Shown in pieces: positions 10,418-21,123 of a stretch of DNA of 64,000 bases. How positions within the stretch are numbered: position 1 is the first letter of the stretch; the number at the start of each line of letters is the position of its first letter. Origin of the DNA: Helicobacter pylori NQ4053. Lineage in GTDB: Bacteria > Campylobacterota > Campylobacteria > Campylobacterales > Helicobacteraceae. Where the stretch lies: positions 1-64,000 of the forward strand of contig NZ_AKNV01000003.1 in the NCBI RefSeq assembly GCF_000274605.1. The letters are read 5' to 3'. A program made the translations under genes and the position numbers. The notes under the pieces were generated by a model. The model saw only the letters and a list, made by a program, of their open reading frames with translations. It did no database searches and was not told the origin of the DNA.

Positions 10418-10957
10418 TTAAGATTTATAATATTTAATGGTGTAATCTATCCCCGAATAAAGGGTTAAAAAAACCGCTATAGCCACAAGCACATAAGAGT
10501 AAGTTAAATTGGCTAATAAAGCGCCAATCGCTACGACTTGAGAAACGGTTTTATACTTGCCTAACGCATTGACAGGAATATCCTTTTTTTCATTAGCGGC
10601 TAAGACTCTAAGCCCTGAAATAAAAAATTCACGCCCTAAAATCACAAACGGGATCCACGCATTCACACGATCCAAATGGACTAACCCTAAAAACGCGCTC
10701 AAAATAAGGATTTTATCCGCTAAAGGATCAAAGATTTCCCCAAAGCGCGATTTGGCTTTATAGCTTCTAGCGATGTAGCCGTCCAATAAATCCGTGAGCG
10801 CGGCAAATAAAAAAACCAATGAAGAGATCATGTTAATGTGAAAGGGGGTTAAAAAACTAAAATAAGTGCGCGTGTTTAACAATAAAAATAATAAAAATAA
10901 GGATAAGACAATGCGTAAAATCGTCAAAAAATTAGGCAGGAGTTTTAAAACTTTCAT
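10418..10957 (-). CDS. pgsA: CDP-diacylglycerol-glycerol-3-phosphate 3-phosphatidyltransferase
   Basis: This integral membrane enzyme makes phosphatidylglycerol phosphate, precursor of phosphatidylglycerol. The CDP-alcohol phosphotransferase signature is complete: DGYIARSYKAKSRFGEIFDP followed by LAD. Four to five hydrophobic segments surround it. I chose the ATG at 10957, not an upstream in-frame start, because its ATGA overlaps the stop of the preceding gene (translational coupling). The product, MKVLKLLPNFLTILRI..., then has the normal PgsA N terminus and 179 residues. Confidence 0.93.
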   Translation of the reverse strand: MKVLKLLPNFLTILRIVLSLFLLFLLLNTRTYFSFLTPFHINMISSLVFLFAALTDLLDGYIARSYKAKSRFGEIFDPLADKILILSAFLGLVHLDRVNAWIPFVILGREFFISGLRVLAANEKKDIPVNALGKYKTVSQVVAIGALLANLTYSYVLVAIAVFLTLYSGIDYTIKYYKS

Positions 10958-11562
10958 GCTTTCAAAAAGACTTGTGAAAAATTCAAAAACGCACGCCCTA
11001 AAAAGCCAAGCGCCACACACATTAAAATCACAGCGGTCGTTAAAAAAATGATAACTAACGCTTGCACTAAAATCCCTAAAAGAGCCAGCATGAAACTAAA
11101 AAGCAACAACCTAAACCCGCTTAAGAAAAATCTTTCTTGCGTGTAAAGGCTCAATTCTCTATAGAGTTTGTGCAAATAAAAAATAGAAACGCCATTACCG
11201 ATTAGCGAAAGAGCGTTACTGGCGTTAGGGACAAGATAGCTTAAAATGGTGCATAAAATCACCGCCAAAAAACTGAAAGCAAAATTTTCAAAAAACCCTA
11301 AATGGCGCGTGATTTTAGAAAGCCTATAAAAACCAACCGCCCCCACAATAAACCCAAGCGCGCATAAAAAAAGAGACAATAAAACGATATAAGCTAGTTG
11401 ATTGCTGAATAGGTTAGAAATTTGAAACGATTTTGCCCCACTTGAAACAAGAAAAAGCACCAACAAAACAGCCCCACACAAAGGGGCGAAAAAATAGCCC
11501 AACAAGCATTTTTTAACGAATTGCAACTCTTTGTTTTGGTGGATGTGGATAATGTTTTTCAA
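10954..11562 (-). CDS. Conserved membrane protein of unknown function (HP1015-like)
   Basis: A 202-residue protein with five or six hydrophobic segments (about 22-45, 52-78, 90-115, 118-130, 145-175, 178-195) and short polar loops. The N terminus (MKNIIHIHQNKELQFVKK) is cytoplasmic-like. No catalytic motif is recognised. It is followed by pgsA through a four-base ATGA overlap, and an SDR gene lies 9 bases upstream, so it is part of a dapA-SDR-HP1015-pgsA operon. A role in the envelope is only a guess from these neighbours. Confidence 0.8.
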   Translation of the reverse strand: MKNIIHIHQNKELQFVKKCLLGYFFAPLCGAVLLVLFLVSSGAKSFQISNLFSNQLAYIVLLSLFLCALGFIVGAVGFYRLSKITRHLGFFENFAFSFLAVILCTILSYLVPNASNALSLIGNGVSIFYLHKLYRELSLYTQERFFLSGFRLLLFSFMLALLGILVQALVIIFLTTAVILMCVALGFLGRAFLNFSQVFLKA

Positions 11563-11571
11563 AAAAAATCT

Positions 11572-12360
11572 TTATTTAAAAGTAGTCCCACCATCCACAA
11601 CGATCGTTTGCCCTGTAAGCCAACCGCTTTGGGTCTCATCGCATAAAAAATAAGCCGCCCCGGCTAGATCGTTAGGATTGCCCATGCGTTTTAGGGGCGA
11701 TTGCTCTTCTACTTTTTCTTTAATCTCCACATAATCAGGGAAGGCTTTCAAAGCGTCCGTATCAATAGGCCCGCCGCTAACTGCATTCACTCTAATGTTA
11801 AATTCGCCTAAATCCACGGCAGCGTATTTGACCATGGTTTCTACGGCGTTTTTAGAATTGCCATGCCCGGCGTAATTAGGCATATAGACCAAATTCCCGG
11901 TAGAGCTTAAGCTCACGATCGCCCCGCCACCTATTTTTTGCATGCGTTTTGCCGCTTCTTGAGCCCCTACGACAAACGCTAACACGGTGGCTGTGTAAAT
12001 GTTGTTTAACCCCTTAGGTTTTAATCGCATAAACGGCGCAAATCCCCCCACGACAGAACGCCCATAAATAATAGCGTTAGAAATAAAAAAATCCACTCTG
12101 TCAAAATCAGCGTCAATTTGCTTAAAAAGCTCTGTGTATTGCTCAGGCTCTAAAACATTAAGGGGGTAGGCTTTGGCTTTAATGGAATATTTTTGCTCCA
12201 CATCTTCTATGATTTTATTGGCTTCTTCAACATTTTTATTGTAAGTGAAAGCGATATTCACGCCGCTTTGAGCGAAGCGATACAATATCGCCTTGCCAAT
12301 CCCCCTAGTCGCGCCGCTGATCACTAGGGTTTTGTTTTTCATGTGATTGAAACCATTCAT
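11572..12360 (-). CDS. Short-chain dehydrogenase with an enoyl-ACP-reductase-type active site (HP1014-like)
   Basis: An NAD(P)-binding SDR of 262 residues. It has a cofactor motif [10 protein letters not shown] near the N terminus, FISNAI in place of NNAG, and a C-terminal [16 protein letters not shown] segment. It is usually annotated as 7-alpha-hydroxysteroid dehydrogenase. However, the active-site spacing is Tyr-x6-Lys (YAGHGNSK), the pattern of FabI/FabL enoyl-ACP reductases, not the Tyr-x3-Lys of classical SDRs. A role in fatty-acid synthesis is therefore at least as likely as steroid oxidation. The ATG overlaps the dapA stop as ATGA; a second in-frame ATG ([10 protein letters not shown]) lies six codons in. 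Confidence 0.8.
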   Translation of the reverse strand: MNGFNHMKNKTLVISGATRGIGKAILYRFAQSGVNIAFTYNKNVEEANKIIEDVEQKYSIKAKAYPLNVLEPEQYTELFKQIDADFDRVDFFISNAIIYGRSVVGGFAPFMRLKPKGLNNIYTATVLAFVVGAQEAAKRMQKIGGGAIVSLSSTGNLVYMPNYAGHGNSKNAVETMVKYAAVDLGEFNIRVNAVSGGPIDTDALKAFPDYVEIKEKVEEQSPLKRMGNPNDLAGAAYFLCDETQSGWLTGQTIVVDGGTTFK

Positions 12361-13262
12361 GCAATTACCTCATAATATTGTTGTAAAGTTTTTTCTAAAA
12401 GTTTGATCGTTTCTTTGCTTGGGGCCACTAAAGGCAGTCTGTAACTTGGGTTTTCAATCAAGCCGGCTAAATGCATGGCCATTTTAATAGGGATGGGATT
12501 CGTTTCTACAAAAAGGGCTTGATGCAAATCAAAAAGCTTATTTTGGATTTCTAGGGCTTGTTGGTATTTTTGTTTAATCGCGCAATTGACCATTTGTGAA
12601 ATCAAATTAGGCATTAAATTACCGGTCACTGAAATCACGCCACATCCCCCTGAAAACATGATAGAGTGGTTGAGCGAATCTTCCCCGCTAAAAATTTTAA
12701 AATCTTTTTCATAGTAATGCAATTCTGTTACTCTTTTCAAAGAGCCAGACGCTTCTTTAATGGCTTTAATGTTAGGGACTTCTCTAAAGAGTTTGAGAGC
12801 GGTTGGGACTTCAATAGACACGCCCGTTCGGCTTGGCACATCATAAAGCATGACAGGGATTTCCACCGATTGAGCGATAGTTTTATAATGTTCAAACAAG
12901 CCTTGCTGGGTGGGGCGGTTATAATAGGGGCTTACGCATAAAATCGCATCCGCACCGATTTTTTGAGCGAACTTTGCTAAAGAAAGCGACTCGCTCGTGG
13001 CGTTACTGCCCACGCCGGCTAACACTTTCATGCGTGAATTGGAGGGCGTTTTAGTGTTTTTGCAAGTCTCTATGGCGATTTCAATGCAACGCATGTGCTC
13101 TTTGTGGGTGAGCGTGGCGGATTCTCCTGTCGTGCCAACAGGCACGCATGCGTCCATGCCTTGAAAAATTTGGCGCTTGATCAAGGATTCATAAGCGGCC
13201 TCATCAACGCTCAAATCTTTTTTAAAAGGCGTAATTAACGCACTAGATGAATGAAATTGCAT
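12357..13262 (-). CDS. dapA: 4-hydroxy-tetrahydrodipicolinate synthase
   Basis: Condenses pyruvate with aspartate semialdehyde in the lysine/diaminopimelate pathway, feeding peptidoglycan. At 301 residues it is a standard TIM-barrel lyase. It has [11 protein letters not shown] near the N terminus, the active-site tyrosine in [10 protein letters not shown] (about 140) and the Schiff-base lysine in IKAIKEASG (about 170). The GTTGES motif and both catalytic residues are intact. It follows the M16 peptidase gene by 14 bases and overlaps the SDR gene by four. Confidence 0.96.
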   Translation of the reverse strand: MQFHSSSALITPFKKDLSVDEAAYESLIKRQIFQGMDACVPVGTTGESATLTHKEHMRCIEIAIETCKNTKTPSNSRMKVLAGVGSNATSESLSLAKFAQKIGADAILCVSPYYNRPTQQGLFEHYKTIAQSVEIPVMLYDVPSRTGVSIEVPTALKLFREVPNIKAIKEASGSLKRVTELHYYEKDFKIFSGEDSLNHSIMFSGGCGVISVTGNLMPNLISQMVNCAIKQKYQQALEIQNKLFDLHQALFVETNPIPIKMAMHLAGLIENPSYRLPLVAPSKETIKLLEKTLQQYYEVIA

Positions 13263-13276
13263 GTTATAAGGCTCTT

Positions 13277-15663
<2,387 letters not shown>

Positions 15664-15699
15664 TTAAATCCTTATCTTTTATGATTTGAACGATAACCT

Positions 15700-17727
15700 T
15701 TAAAAGGTTTTAAGGGCTTGTTTTTCAAAATAATCCTGTGAATTTAAAGGATCGTTAGGGTTTGAAACTTTAGTGTAACGGCCTTTAGAATTTAACTCGT
15801 AGCGTTTTAGGGTGTCTTTTAATTGGATTTCTAAAATATGTAACAATTTATTAGCGATCTTTGGGTTTGTGGCGGGAATGAGCAATTCCACGCGCCTTTC
15901 TAAATTTCTGGGCATTAAATCCGCGCTAGAAAAATAGATATTCTCATGTTTAAAATAATAAATGCGTGCATGTTCTAAATATTTCCCCACAATAGAATAC
16001 ACCCTGATATTTTCGCTCAATCCTTTGACTTGGGGCTTTAAACAGCAAATCCCTCTAATAATGAGATCAATTTTAACCCCTTTTTGAGAGGCTTGATAGA
16101 GCCATTCAATGATTTCGCTATCCACTAGGGCGTTGGCTTTTAAAATGATATAGCCTTCTTGTTTGTGATTCATTTCATTTTGAATGAGTTCAATGATTTT
16201 AGACTTGATCTGTTTGGGCGCCATAAAAAGCGTTTCTAATGCGCTATTAGTTGCGCTGCTCGTAAGCAAGGAATGGAAAAGCTTGATAATGTCGTTAGCG
16301 ATTTCATTTTTAGCGCTAAAAAAACTCACATCGGTATAGATTTTAGCACTCAAAGGGTTGTAATTGCCCGTGCTTAAATGTGTGAAATGGCGTAACTGGT
16401 TGTCTGTTTTTTTAGTGATCAATAGCATTTTAGCATGCACTTTGAGTTTGAAAACGCCATAAACGACTAACGCGCCCGCCCTTTCTAAAGCTTTTGCCCA
16501 GTGCAGATTGCTTTCTTCATCAAAACGCGCTTTTAATTCCACTAAAACGCTCACTTGAATCTTGCTCGCCGCTTCAATCAAGGCTTTGACAATGGGGGAA
16601 TGCTTGCCTACACGATAAAGCGTCATTTTGATAGAAAGGGTGGTCGGATCATTAGCGGCTTGCTCTATTAAATCGATCACAGGCTCAAAACTTTCATAAG
16701 GATGGAACAGCAACAGATCTTGTTTTTCTATGGATTTGAAAAGATCGTTTTCATTGAAATGAGGGTGGATTTTGGGCGTGAAATTGGGCGATTTGAGCGC
16801 TTTAAAGTCGCTATGATTGACTAATTCCCACAAATCCCCTAAATTGAGCATGATCGCGCTTTTATAGATATGCATGCCGGTGAGTTTGTGCTTTTTGTAA
16901 GAGTGGGTTTGAAAGCTCCTTAAAGACGCTAAAAGGGTTTTTAAAAGCTCTTGACTCCCTTTTTGAGTTTGCAAGCGCACGATTTCGCCTTGATTGCGTT
17001 TCCTCAAACTCTTACTCATCAAATCCGCATAATCATGCGCTTCATCTTCAGTGATGGCAATATCCGCATCGCAAGTTACCCTAAACGCCATGCAGTCTAA
17101 AATCTCATGCTCTAAAAACAATTCTTCTAAATGCGCTTCTACGATTTCTTCAGCTAACACAAACAAGCCCTTTTCTAGTTCCACAAAACGGAAGATAAAA
17201 GAGGGGAGTTTGATGAGCGCATAGGAGGCGCTTTGGGTTTCTTTGTCTTTAATGTGGGCAAAAAGCGCGAAAGTCAGATTCGCTAAAGGCGGGAAGGTGT
17301 GCGAAGAATCCAACTTAAAAGGCAAGACTAACGCATAAAGCTGCTCTTTAAAATAGGTTTTAGCCTTCGCTTTTTGCTCTAAATTCAATTCATTATAGGG
17401 GGTGATACAAAGCCCTTTTTTAAAAAGTAGGGCTTGGATTTTTTGGAATTCTAACTCCCTTTCTTCAATTTCATGCGCTAAATAATGCTTGATTTTTTCT
17501 AGTTGCTCTTCAGGGCTTGCGCCATCAATGCCTTTAGAGGCGATTTTATGTTCATAGAGTTGTTTAAGCCCTGCCACTCTTATCATGTAAAATTCGTCTA
17601 AATTCGTGTCATAAATGGCTAAAAATTTCAAGCGCTCTAATAAAGGCAAGCTCTCATCTTTGGCTTCGTTTAAAACCCTTGTGTTAAAAGCTAACCATGA
17701 AAGCTCTCGGTTAAAGAAACGATTCAA
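15700..17727 (-). CDS. ppk: Polyphosphate kinase 1
   Basis: Makes inorganic polyphosphate from ATP, reversibly. The 675-residue protein shows the four-part PPK1 layout: N domain (NRELSWLAFNTRVLNEA), H domain, and two PLD-like C domains. The autophosphorylated histidine lies in THLSTGNYN, followed by AKIYTDVSFF. The second conserved region is SSADLMPRNLERRVELL. In H. pylori Ppk is linked to motility and persistence. It is the first gene of the minus-strand run and lies next to tRNA-Pro. Confidence 0.96.
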   Translation of the reverse strand: MNRFFNRELSWLAFNTRVLNEAKDESLPLLERLKFLAIYDTNLDEFYMIRVAGLKQLYEHKIASKGIDGASPEEQLEKIKHYLAHEIEERELEFQKIQALLFKKGLCITPYNELNLEQKAKAKTYFKEQLYALVLPFKLDSSHTFPPLANLTFALFAHIKDKETQSASYALIKLPSFIFRFVELEKGLFVLAEEIVEAHLEELFLEHEILDCMAFRVTCDADIAITEDEAHDYADLMSKSLRKRNQGEIVRLQTQKGSQELLKTLLASLRSFQTHSYKKHKLTGMHIYKSAIMLNLGDLWELVNHSDFKALKSPNFTPKIHPHFNENDLFKSIEKQDLLLFHPYESFEPVIDLIEQAANDPTTLSIKMTLYRVGKHSPIVKALIEAASKIQVSVLVELKARFDEESNLHWAKALERAGALVVYGVFKLKVHAKMLLITKKTDNQLRHFTHLSTGNYNPLSAKIYTDVSFFSAKNEIANDIIKLFHSLLTSSATNSALETLFMAPKQIKSKIIELIQNEMNHKQEGYIILKANALVDSEIIEWLYQASQKGVKIDLIIRGICCLKPQVKGLSENIRVYSIVGKYLEHARIYYFKHENIYFSSADLMPRNLERRVELLIPATNPKIANKLLHILEIQLKDTLKRYELNSKGRYTKVSNPNDPLNSQDYFEKQALKTF

Positions 17728-17821
17728 TAGAAATCCTTTAAATCATCATGTTTAAAAATTGATTTTGTTTGGTGTGATTATATAATGAAATGATAATGAT
17801 TGAAGCTTTTTTAAAAAGTCA

Positions 17822-17899
17822 TGGTCGGAGTAGCGGGATTCAAACCCACGACCTCACCCACCCCAAGGGTGCGCGCTAATCAGGCTGCGCCATACTCCG
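17822..17899 (-). tRNA. tRNA-Pro (GGG)
   Basis: The minus strand folds into a complete cloverleaf. The acceptor stem CGGAGTA pairs with TACTCCG, D stem GCGC/GCGC, anticodon stem CACCC/GGGTG with loop TTGGGGT, T stem with loop TTTGAAT, then A and encoded CCA. The anticodon is GGG, reading proline CCC/CCU codons. It lies between ppk and a probable type I toxin-antitoxin locus. tRNA genes are common insertion sites, but no attachment repeats were found here. Confidence 0.95.
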
Positions 17900-18046
17900 C
17901 AATCAAAAAGGGAGATTGTAGCGCGAGTTTGCTTAGTTGTTGTTTAAAAACTCTTTTTTGTAAAACTTCATTTTTTGAATAAAACTTCATTTAACCCTAA
18001 AAGATCGCTTAAAATTTTTTTTAGCGTTTTTTTGGTTGATTGTTTC

Positions 18047-18052
18047 TATAAT
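18047..18052 (+). promoter_or_regulatory. -10 element of the Ibs-like toxin transcript
   Basis: A TATAAT at 18047-18052 would start transcription near 18059. That gives a leader of about 105 bases before the 16-residue ORF and a total transcript of about 220 bases to the hairpin at 18244-18273. The open frame read across the leader (17975-18157) is not counted as a gene. Confidence 0.5.
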
Positions 18053-18107
18053 AAACGGACGCAAGTAGTAATCTCTTGGTTTTCTCTTTGGTTGCGGTAT
18101 TTGGAGT

Positions 18108-18165
18108 ATGTTAGGGTTGGGGGTAACAGTGGGTGGTTACCTCAGAAAAGGAGATAACCTAACAT
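18108..18165 (+). promoter_or_regulatory. Leader stem-loop that sequesters the toxin start codon
   Basis: ATGTTAGG (18108-18115) is perfectly complementary to CCTAACAT (18158-18165), whose last two bases are the A and T of the toxin ATG. Inside lies a second hairpin, GGTAAC (18122-18127) with GTTACC (18136-18141). The Shine-Dalgarno AAAAGGAG (18145-18152) is in the enclosed loop. The fold would limit translation, as in leaders of bacterial type I toxins. Confidence 0.55.
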
Positions 18166-18214
18166 GAGATTAGTAATCATAGTTTTAATGGCACTCGCAA
18201 CGCCATTATACTAA
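18164..18214 (+). CDS. Ibs-like hydrophobic toxin peptide (16 residues)
   Basis: The ORF encodes MRLVIIVLMALATPLY and stop. It closely resembles the Escherichia coli Ibs toxins, 18-19-residue membrane peptides beginning MM(K/R)LVIIL and ending in a (S/P)xAY- or PTY-like tail. Ibs peptides depolarise the inner membrane when overproduced and are repressed by antisense Sib RNAs. Here the ORF has its own promoter, a leader stem that hides the ATG, a terminator-like hairpin downstream, and a perfect antisense -10 box over its last codons. Taken together these support a type I toxin-antitoxin pair. The AapA toxins of H. pylori are a different peptide family. Recognition is by eye. Confidence 0.6.
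   Translation: MRLVIIVLMALATPLY
18205..18210 (-). promoter_or_regulatory. Antisense -10 element for a Sib/Iso-like antitoxin RNA
   Basis: On the minus strand these bases read TATAAT (in TAGTATAATGG). Transcription would start near 18198, inside the toxin ORF, and run across its start codon and ribosome site. The RNA would begin with a small hairpin (ATGGC...GCCAT). Its 3' end is not evident. Confidence 0.5.
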
Positions 18215-18243
18215 AATTTTGGCTCTGGTGCAAGAGCGCTGGG

Positions 18244-18273
18244 GTCAAATCTATGGTTACTAGCGGATTTGAC
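18244..18273 (+). terminator. Hairpin ending the toxin transcript
   Basis: GTCAAATC (18244-18251) pairs with GATTTGAC (18266-18273), followed by TCAAACTTTTAATTTTTT. This resembles an intrinsic terminator, though the T run is interrupted. From here to the hsdS stop at 18393 only A+T-rich sequence and a weak AAGGG/CCCTT hairpin are seen. Confidence 0.5.
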
Positions 18274-18392
18274 TCAAACTTTTAATTTTTTGAAACTTCT
18301 TTTTCTTTAAAAAATTTCTTTTGATGGCAAAACTTCTCTTTCTTGTAACTAAAGGGTTTTTACCCCTTAAAAAAGTTTTGTTCTAAAATTTT

Positions 18393-19499
18393 TCATTGGG
18401 GTTTGACTTGTTGTTTTAAGAGTAGGGGGAGTAGAAAATCTCTGATTTGTTCTAATTTTTTAGAAGTTCTTGTGTTAATGGATATAAGCGTGAGTAGGGG
18501 CATAATAATTTGATTAAATTTTTTAATTTCATGTGCGGACGGCATGTAAATAGGATATTTTTTAAGCAAATTTTTTTGTAAGTGTTTAAGGCTAGTTCCT
18601 TGAAAAAAGCTTTGATTGATATGGTTTTTTATACTTGAGAGCAGTAAATATAAATAGTCGCTAAATTCGTTGGCGCAAATACACCAAGTATCCGTTGAAT
18701 AAGAAGCTTTGCCTACATAAAATTTAATACCAGCATTACCGCCAGTGTTTAAAAAGCAATTTCTGCCATCAATGATCGCTTTAGGGTAGGATAGGATATT
18801 ATCTCCGCTTGTAAAAAATGGGTATTTATCTTGGGTTTTTTGGGCGTTTTTAACCATAATGCTAGATTTAGGATTTTCAATAATAATTTGTTCTAGCTTT
18901 GCATTTTTAGGTTTGTATTTGAAATAATATTCATAGATTTTATAAGCGAGCGTGTGCAAAAGCTCATTGATTTTATGGTTGTTCTCTATTTTTTGATCTA
19001 GGATAGAAAGCGTGCGGGCGATTTTTTGTTGTGTTTCTAGTGGGTAAAGTTTGATTTTAATATTAAGAAAATCTGAGAGCGTGATAGAGGGGTAGCTAGA
19101 AGTCCCACATTCTGCAATGCGTTGCAAGTGATGAGTAATTTTATCTTGCGTAATATAATAATACAAATAATTAGGGTCTAATTTTTCTAAGTCTATAATA
19201 TCTATTACGATAAAAGCGGTAGAAACTAAAAAATTTTTTGGAATTTCTTTGATAATCCCAAAGTGGCGTTGGTTGGGTCTTACACTAGAATAAATAATGC
19301 TATTAATGGAGCATTTTCGTTTAGCTCTTGAGGGTAATTTTTCTTTTGTTAAATCAATTTTTAGAAAAGCATTTATTCTATTATTTGTAATGTTGTCAGT
19401 ATCTAAATAACAAACTTTTTTGTAATTGTCTTTTTTAGTGTAGTTGTTTTGATTGATAGCAATTACTGAATGATTTTTTAAATCTAAAAGTTTAGTCAT
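18393..19499 (-). CDS. hsdS: Type I restriction-modification specificity subunit HsdS
   Basis: HsdS provides DNA target recognition for both methylation and cleavage. The 368-residue protein has two variable halves, each ending in a conserved helical spacer. The first spacer is ETQQKIARTLSILDQKIENN-like at about 155-180, and the second half ends EIKKFNQIIMPLLTLI...IRDFLLPLLLKQ. This two-domain layout is the HsdS hallmark. Its start overlaps the end of hsdM by eight bases, giving an R-M-S operon. Sequence specificity cannot be inferred. Confidence 0.92.
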   Translation of the reverse strand: MTKLLDLKNHSVIAINQNNYTKKDNYKKVCYLDTDNITNNRINAFLKIDLTKEKLPSRAKRKCSINSIIYSSVRPNQRHFGIIKEIPKNFLVSTAFIVIDIIDLEKLDPNYLYYYITQDKITHHLQRIAECGTSSYPSITLSDFLNIKIKLYPLETQQKIARTLSILDQKIENNHKINELLHTLAYKIYEYYFKYKPKNAKLEQIIIENPKSSIMVKNAQKTQDKYPFFTSGDNILSYPKAIIDGRNCFLNTGGNAGIKFYVGKASYSTDTWCICANEFSDYLYLLLSSIKNHINQSFFQGTSLKHLQKNLLKKYPIYMPSAHEIKKFNQIIMPLLTLISINTRTSKKLEQIRDFLLPLLLKQQVKPQ

Positions 19500-21123
19500 G
19501 ATTAAGATTTCCTAAAGTTTCTAAAATTTCTTGTTGCAAGCTCTGGCTTTCATCAAAAAGGCTTGTCAGTTCGCTTGAATATTGATGCATTAAGCTTTTA
19601 AACTCCGCTTGGCTGATTGTTTCGCTTGTGTCTTCTATAGTGAAATACTGCCCGGGGTTTAGAGAATAATTTTTTTCTGTAATTTCATCAAAAGAAACCA
19701 GAGCGCAAAAATCCGCTTTTGGGGTTTTATTTTGAAAAGTTTCTAAAATCAAATCCATATCGCTTGGTCTTAAGCGCGTTTTTTTGTTTTTGTTTTCGGT
19801 GTATTCTTCGCCGAGTTTGGAAGCGTCAATCAAAATGACTTCCTTTGCGCTTGGCGTTTTTTGAAAAAAGATGATGCTCACATTAGTGCCGGTGTTGGCA
19901 AAAACCTGACTGGGCATGCAAACCACCCCATAAACGAGCCTTCCATCCACTAAATGCCGGACAATCTTATTTTCTACCCCGCTTTTAGCGCTAATGAATC
20001 CGGTTGGCACGATAATAGCCCCCTTACCCTTATTACTAAGCATGTTCAAGCAATGCTGGAAAAAGAGCGTGTAAATGGGCATTTTGCTTTTATCGTTTTT
20101 AGGGATATTAGGCACGCCTAAGAAAAAATCGTTTTTGTTTTGCGAAATTTCGGCATGCTCGTTGGAAAAATCCAATTTGAAAGGGGGGTTACTCACGATG
20201 AAATCCATTTTCCCATGACATTCTTTAGAATGGTAGGGGTTAATCAAGGTGTTTCCCTCAATGGCGTTTCTTAAAGAGTGGGTCAAGTCGTTTAAAATCA
20301 GGTTGAGTTTGAGCATTCTTAAGGATTTTTGCGAAATGTCTTGGGCATAAAGGGTGCAAGAATCGGTGCCTATTTGGTGGGCTAATGCCATTAAAAGCGT
20401 TCCTGTGCCAGCGCTTGGGTCATAGATTTTGACGCTTTGAGTTGGCTCATTAATCAAAAGCTTAGCAATGATGCTAGCGATGCTTAAAGGGGTGTAGTAT
20501 TCGGCGTATTTCCCTCCGCTGTTGTTATTGTAATCTTTGAGTAAGTATTCAAAAATGGGGGCGAAAAAATCATAGCCTTGTTGGTTTTGTAAGTTTAAAA
20601 AAGCTTGTTTGAAATTAAAATTTTTGAGTTTGTCTAATAAAGCTCTTGTAAAATTAGCCCTTTTAGACTCTTCATTAATGTATTGTGATACGCTTTCAAA
20701 TAAGGCGATAGTGGTTTTATCCGTGCTTTTGGTGTTAAAAAGTTCGGCGTTATTGCTAGAAATGCGATTAAAAATAGCGTCTAGCTTAAGGTGTAAATCG
20801 TTATCGTTAAAATGTTTTTCAAAAAGATAGCTTAAAAGCTCATCATAAGCGAGTTTGGGGAGTTTGTTATCGCTTAAGGTAAGGAAAAAATCTTCTTTTT
20901 CTTCCTTTTTAAAGTCTTTGTAATCTCGTATCGTTTTATTAGGGAATTCTTGTTCAAAAAGGAATTCAAACTTATCGCATAAGAATTTATACAAAAAGCA
21001 TTGCGTGATGATCTTGTATTCGTTGCCGTCGCCCGCTAAACCAGCATCCTTGCAAATGACTTTTAAATCATCAATGAGGCTTAGGGTGTCTTGTTTGATT
21101 TGCAATAAAGCGTTATTGGGCAT
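19492..21123 (-). CDS. hsdM: Type I DNA adenine methyltransferase subunit HsdM
   Basis: Methylates adenine as M2S with HsdS. Of 543 residues, the N terminus is the HsdM helical domain (IKQDTLSLIDDLKVICKDAG). The SAM motif I is DPSAGTGTLLMALAHQ (about 240) and the catalytic motif IV is SNPPF (about 305), with a QVFANTGTNVSIIFF segment beyond. GKYAEYYTP just before motif I is typical of N-6 MTase type I. It overlaps hsdR upstream by 11 bases and hsdS downstream by eight, so subunit synthesis is probably coupled. Confidence 0.95.
   Translation of the reverse strand: MPNNALLQIKQDTLSLIDDLKVICKDAGLAGDGNEYKIITQCFLYKFLCDKFEFLFEQEFPNKTIRDYKDFKKEEKEDFFLTLSDNKLPKLAYDELLSYLFEKHFNDNDLHLKLDAIFNRISSNNAELFNTKSTDKTTIALFESVSQYINEESKRANFTRALLDKLKNFNFKQAFLNLQNQQGYDFFAPIFEYLLKDYNNNSGGKYAEYYTPLSIASIIAKLLINEPTQSVKIYDPSAGTGTLLMALAHQIGTDSCTLYAQDISQKSLRMLKLNLILNDLTHSLRNAIEGNTLINPYHSKECHGKMDFIVSNPPFKLDFSNEHAEISQNKNDFFLGVPNIPKNDKSKMPIYTLFFQHCLNMLSNKGKGAIIVPTGFISAKSGVENKIVRHLVDGRLVYGVVCMPSQVFANTGTNVSIIFFQKTPSAKEVILIDASKLGEEYTENKNKKTRLRPSDMDLILETFQNKTPKADFCALVSFDEITEKNYSLNPGQYFTIEDTSETISQAEFKSLMHQYSSELTSLFDESQSLQQEILETLGNLNHD

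Noticed and set aside
10957-11020. Longer pgsA start at 11020
   Set aside because: The upstream codons lie inside the preceding gene and the ATGA overlap at 10957 favours the shorter start.
17975-18157. A 60-residue open frame containing VVISWFSLWLRYLEY
   Set aside because: It lies across the probable toxin leader, lacks a ribosome site, and most of it is upstream of or overlaps the promoter. I treat it as leader sequence, not a protein.
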